NCBI GenBank assembly: GCA_000711775.1
Contig: ARYC01000788.1
Span: 62,001 to 126,000 of the forward strand
Length of the DNA stretch: 64,000 nt
Direction of reading: 5' to 3'
Source of the DNA: Oxytricha trifallax
Lineage: Eukaryota; Ciliophora; Spirotrichea; Sporadotrichida; Oxytrichidae
Under the pieces are notes generated by a model. That model was not told where the DNA came from, ran no database searches, and saw nothing but the letters and a program-made list of their open reading frames with translations. Shown piece after piece: positions 60,993 through 64,000 of this stretch (position 1 is its first letter; every line of letters begins with the position of its first letter). The translations under genes were made by a program, and so were the position numbers.

Positions 60993-61339
60993 GATATCAC
61001 TGCTTGTTATCTGTTTAGTATAATAATTCTGCCCTTGTAACATCCTGCAATAATATTAAAGTTCTCTAATGCCCATATTCCTTCGTTCAGATGCCAGATA
61101 AAATTTTTCTTAGTAACTCTCTCTACTCTAGAATCTATTCCTTGTGATTAGTCATGAAATCAGGAAGCAAAAAATCTATATAGAACTAGGCCAAAGTCTA
61201 TCTAGAATATTAGGGTGCCTAAAAGTCTAATCTAATTTGGTTTTTGTGGATAAAACCTATTCAAAACGTGATTTAAGAACAACCTTCCAAAACCATATTA
61301 AATATCCTAAAGTATAGATAGAATCTTTGAATCCTAAAT

Positions 61340-61925
61340 CAGTAATTTTGAAGGACTTAGTGGTGGCACGTTTACTTTAGCTGGAAGAAAAAATTTTAGT
61401 CGGCAGGAGAAAGAGGGATTGATTACCTCTGTGATACTAAGACGCTTAAGTACAAGGCACACTTTTCTTTTGATTTGCGAGCAGTGATATTTATTCGCAA
61501 GTTTCCTAATATGCGTATCTCTTCTTAAACTATAGCCAATGTTTATAGAAGAAATTGTATTATTTTCAAGACTGTAAACAGAGGGAAGAGAGTGATTGAT
61601 TTTACAGTGTCATTTTATAGTAATAATTTAAACTATATATATGATTAAGTGCAGAGAGCTATTGATAATACCATCAAGTTCATACACGCTGATGAAGCAG
61701 TGTTTACCTTCAACACATTTATTAATAAGTCATGATACAAGAAATATAATAACATAGTGTTTATGAGAAAGAAAATTAAGGATGTAACCCAAGGAATTTT
61801 AACTGGTATTACCGAAGATTCAGGCTTAGAAATTGATGTCATTCATCCTCCCTCTATTAAGCGAAAGTAGGATATATAGTTTTACATATTCTAAAAGATA
61901 AATATAAAAATTAAGAGATCATCTC
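61340..61925 (+). pseudogene. TBE 42-kDa transposase, N-terminal two thirds
   Basis: Plus-strand frame with TAA/TAG as Gln: SAGERGIDYLCDTKTLKYK, then AVIFIRKFPNMRISSQTIAN and VYRRNCIIFKTVNRGKRVID (helix-turn-helix region), then IKFIHADEAVFTFNTFINKS (first catalytic Asp), one TGA at 61733-61735 where Trp is expected, and onward to VTQGILTGITEDSGLE. The C-terminal third with the last acidic residue is missing. Orientation relative to the TBE end at 63392 matches the TBE gene order. Confidence 0.65.
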
Positions 61926-62249
61926 GTTTGTTGAAACTTCTTAGATTGTAAGACTGTGGAGTCTAATAAAGTTTATAAAGATTTAAAATTAACTCTTGCA
62001 TAAAATTTTACAGTTAAATGTAATTGAATTACATTAGAGAAGTTATTAGAGTATTATAATCAAGTTCCTAAAGTAGTTAAGGTAAGCGTCTATCGAATTA
62101 TGAGATTCCTGAATTTTCAATATTAAATACCTTTTTCTCCACAAGGTCACCTTCTTCTAGAAAGGGTGCCTAAGTTAAATATTCTTTTTAGATTTAGCAT
62201 TAACATTATCAAATTTTAAAATTCTAGTCAGCTTGATTTTTTGTAAATG

Positions 62250-63232
62250 TATTAATGCGCAAAAAGCTTGAAGACGTAAAACACTTCTGCAAAAGTCAAG
62301 AAGCATTTGGATGATTATCATTAGAGTGAAGTTTTATTGCACGATAAAGAAATCTCAAAATTACTCTTGATTCCTAATGAGAACAGCATGAGAGACTCGA
62401 GAGACAGAAGCGATATGAATAGATGAAACAACCTAAGTAATTCAATTTTAGCATGCTTCTAAGCTAAGGCTGAGAATATACTGCTTTAAATGCAGTTGCT
62501 ATCAGCACTTGTATTTATAACACGTAAATTTAAACGTGCCTGCAAAGCATAGCTCATAGTTTTTGAAGTGTATGTGTAAAAGCGGTATATTTTCAGTAAC
62601 TTAAAATCAACAGTAATTAAAATGAGTTTGCAAATTAACACATGGTTCTTACAGAATCTATATAGAAAAATTATAAAATTTTCTAAACTCGCTGGTGTTA
62701 TTTTAAACTATAGTTTCATCGAATTTTAGACTTAAGAAATTTGAGATGACTTTGAGAGATAAATCTATTTTATATTTAATACCCTAGTGAATTAGATGAT
62801 GTACTCTCACATATGATTCAGGGTATTAAGGAGTTGCATGAACTTTGATACTTCCATAGAGATTTTAAGCTTGAAAATGTTATGCTTGATTTTGATCATC
62901 TAGTAGTTTTAATAAATTAAAATATATATCGTTAAAATTTCTGGAGTAGGTAACGTTTTTAATTACTCCTGTGTACTTTCCAGAGAGAGATAATGATGTT
63001 AAATGGGATATTTGGGAGATAGCAGCAATATTTTAGAATCTAATATAACAAGAATTGATTAGTATAACTGAGTTATTGAGATTTAAGAAAACAGCAGATT
63101 CGACAATTGAGGATAAATGTAAAATGCAGAATATGGTTAGCAATTAAGGACCCTGATTTAATCAATCAAGTTATTAGTTTTATTGGAGAAATCAAATTTA
63201 GGAAATTGGCCCATGATGGCTCTGTTTGAGTG
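62250..63232 (+). pseudogene. TBE zinc-finger/kinase gene, decayed
   Basis: A C/H-rich block YCFKCSCYQHLYLQH…HSSQFLKCMCKSG (about 62486-62585) is a likely zinc finger. Further on, MIQGIKELHEL then a TGA, YFHRDFKLENVMLDFD (about 62815-62895; kinase catalytic loop with HRDxKxEN intact), and VYFPERDNDVKWDIWEIAAI (about 62970-63030; P+1 loop and the D-x-W of subdomain IX). The DFG position reads SGVGN, so the metal-binding Asp is lost. A frame gap sits between the two kinase parts. Confidence 0.65.
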
Positions 63233-63395
63233 ATATAGTAAAAATTAAACACCTCTAATAAACGCTAATTAACATTACATTTAAACCCTAATCCCTTTCA
63301 TAAACCCTATTAAACTCTTTTATAGTATGCTTAAATAATCTAATTTTTTAAATCAGAATTTCAATCAAACAACGAAGGGGTTTTGTAGTTTGATT

Positions 63396-64000
63396 GCTTA
63401 TTTTCTAAAAAAATTAAATTAAAAATTTATTATAGGAATAAAATTAAGAATAAAAAATGAATTTTATCATACTAGCTACATAGGGTAAGAGAATCAACTT
63501 TTATTTAGCAAATATCATTAAATTCTCTCAACTTAATTAAATCTTCAAAAGAAGGGTTTATTTAGGTGTAAATTGGGTGAAGTAAAATTACTGATTATTC
63601 TATCTTTCTGGCTTTAGCCCCTGTATTAATTTCCGTAAAGCTCTAAATAATTTAATAATAATTAAGTCTTCTTCAATTTTAATTTCTACTCTATATCTTT
63701 TATATATTTAAATAATTTTAAGTTAATATCTACGGTAATAAATGGTATGATTTTATTAATTATTTGAGTTTAATATTAATTAATGATAATTATTATAAAT
63801 AATGATAAAATATTTTGTGTATACTAAGATATTTAAATAAATATTAAAGAGTTGTCCGTTAAAGCATAGAATAAATCTTAAACTTTAATATAACCTAAAA
63901 GTTTATATTTAAAGGAATTATTAATATATTATAAATGATTAGGGAAAAATCGAAAAATGAATTCAATTATAAAATTTTCCAAATGCAGTAAAGTACTTTA
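63396..64000. other. AT-rich sequence to the window end
   Basis: No gene or element recognised. Confidence 0.4.

Larger units (their letters stand above)
61000..63392. mobile_element. TBE transposon, internally deleted, right end intact
   Basis: The right end AAGGGGTTTTGTAGTTTG ends at 63392, followed by ATT. The left end was not found (at or after the foldback element that ends at 60992), so the start given is a limit. It contains transposase and kinase/zinc-finger genes in the same direction, but the transposase C-terminus and most of the 22-kDa region are gone. Confidence 0.6.

Noticed and set aside
1..64000. Euplotes-type code (TGA as Cys, +1 frameshifts)
   Set aside because: TAA and TAG occur throughout conserved genes as Gln, and TGA terminates them; that is opposite to Euplotes.

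Overview
This window reads as germline (micronuclear) DNA of a spirotrich ciliate of the Oxytricha/Tetmemena/Stylonychia type. Four observations support this. (1) Real genes use TAA and TAG freely as glutamine and end only in TGA. (2) The genes are cut by short AT-rich insertions bounded by direct repeats of 3-10 bp. Removing the insertion plus one repeat copy restores the reading frame exactly, which is how internal eliminated sequences (IESs) with pointers behave. (3) Several elements have C4A4/G4T4 telomere-like ends, ATT target duplications, and transposase, 22-kDa and kinase-like genes, the hallmark of telomere-bearing element (TBE) transposons. (4) Most of the window is very AT-rich, low in coding content and full of degenerate repeats. 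The exact genus is inference.

Region 1-16.7 kb holds genes likely destined for the macronucleus: a partial membrane-protein gene (minus, runs off the left edge); a long TmcB-like membrane/PAS protein (minus, ~2.93-7.59 kb); a small multi-pass membrane protein (plus, 7.72-8.67 kb); two divergent paralogous major-facilitator transporters (minus 8.87-12.15 kb, plus 13.44-14.87 kb); and an SFM1-like SPOUT arginine methyltransferase (plus, 14.99-16.29 kb). The minus transporter is interrupted by a 1386-bp TA-flanked inverted-repeat element. Precise excision of that element restores the protein in frame.

Region 16.8-53.6 kb is mostly germline-limited. It holds decayed minus-strand copies of a multigene family with an F-box-like N-terminal exon and leucine-rich-repeat-like exons. 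Into these are inserted: a 1053-bp TBE deletion derivative (16.8 kb); an approximately 1.95-kb insertion carrying a comparatively GC-rich unknown gene (21.3-23.2 kb); a second TA-flanked inverted-repeat element (32.3-33.5 kb) whose loop encodes a superfamily-3 helicase (Rep-like) relic; foldback elements with C-rich ends beginning around (T)AACCGAGAT; and a 161-bp-arm near-perfect palindrome (52.6-53.0 kb).

Region 54-64 kb is dominated by TBEs: one almost complete 3977-bp copy (kinase-like gene, 22-kDa-type gene, DDE transposase), a third C-rich foldback element, and a second TBE with transposase and zinc-finger/kinase relics and an intact right end at 63392.

The most interesting signal is the pair of TA-flanked long-inverted-repeat elements. 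They share ends (TTRCTWAAATAG), an internal CTGCCACTAATT block and TTTGAC-type repeats, but carry different cargo: a gene-fragment-like ORF in one, and an SF3-helicase relic in the other. One sits inside a gene that can be perfectly restored by TA-precise excision.
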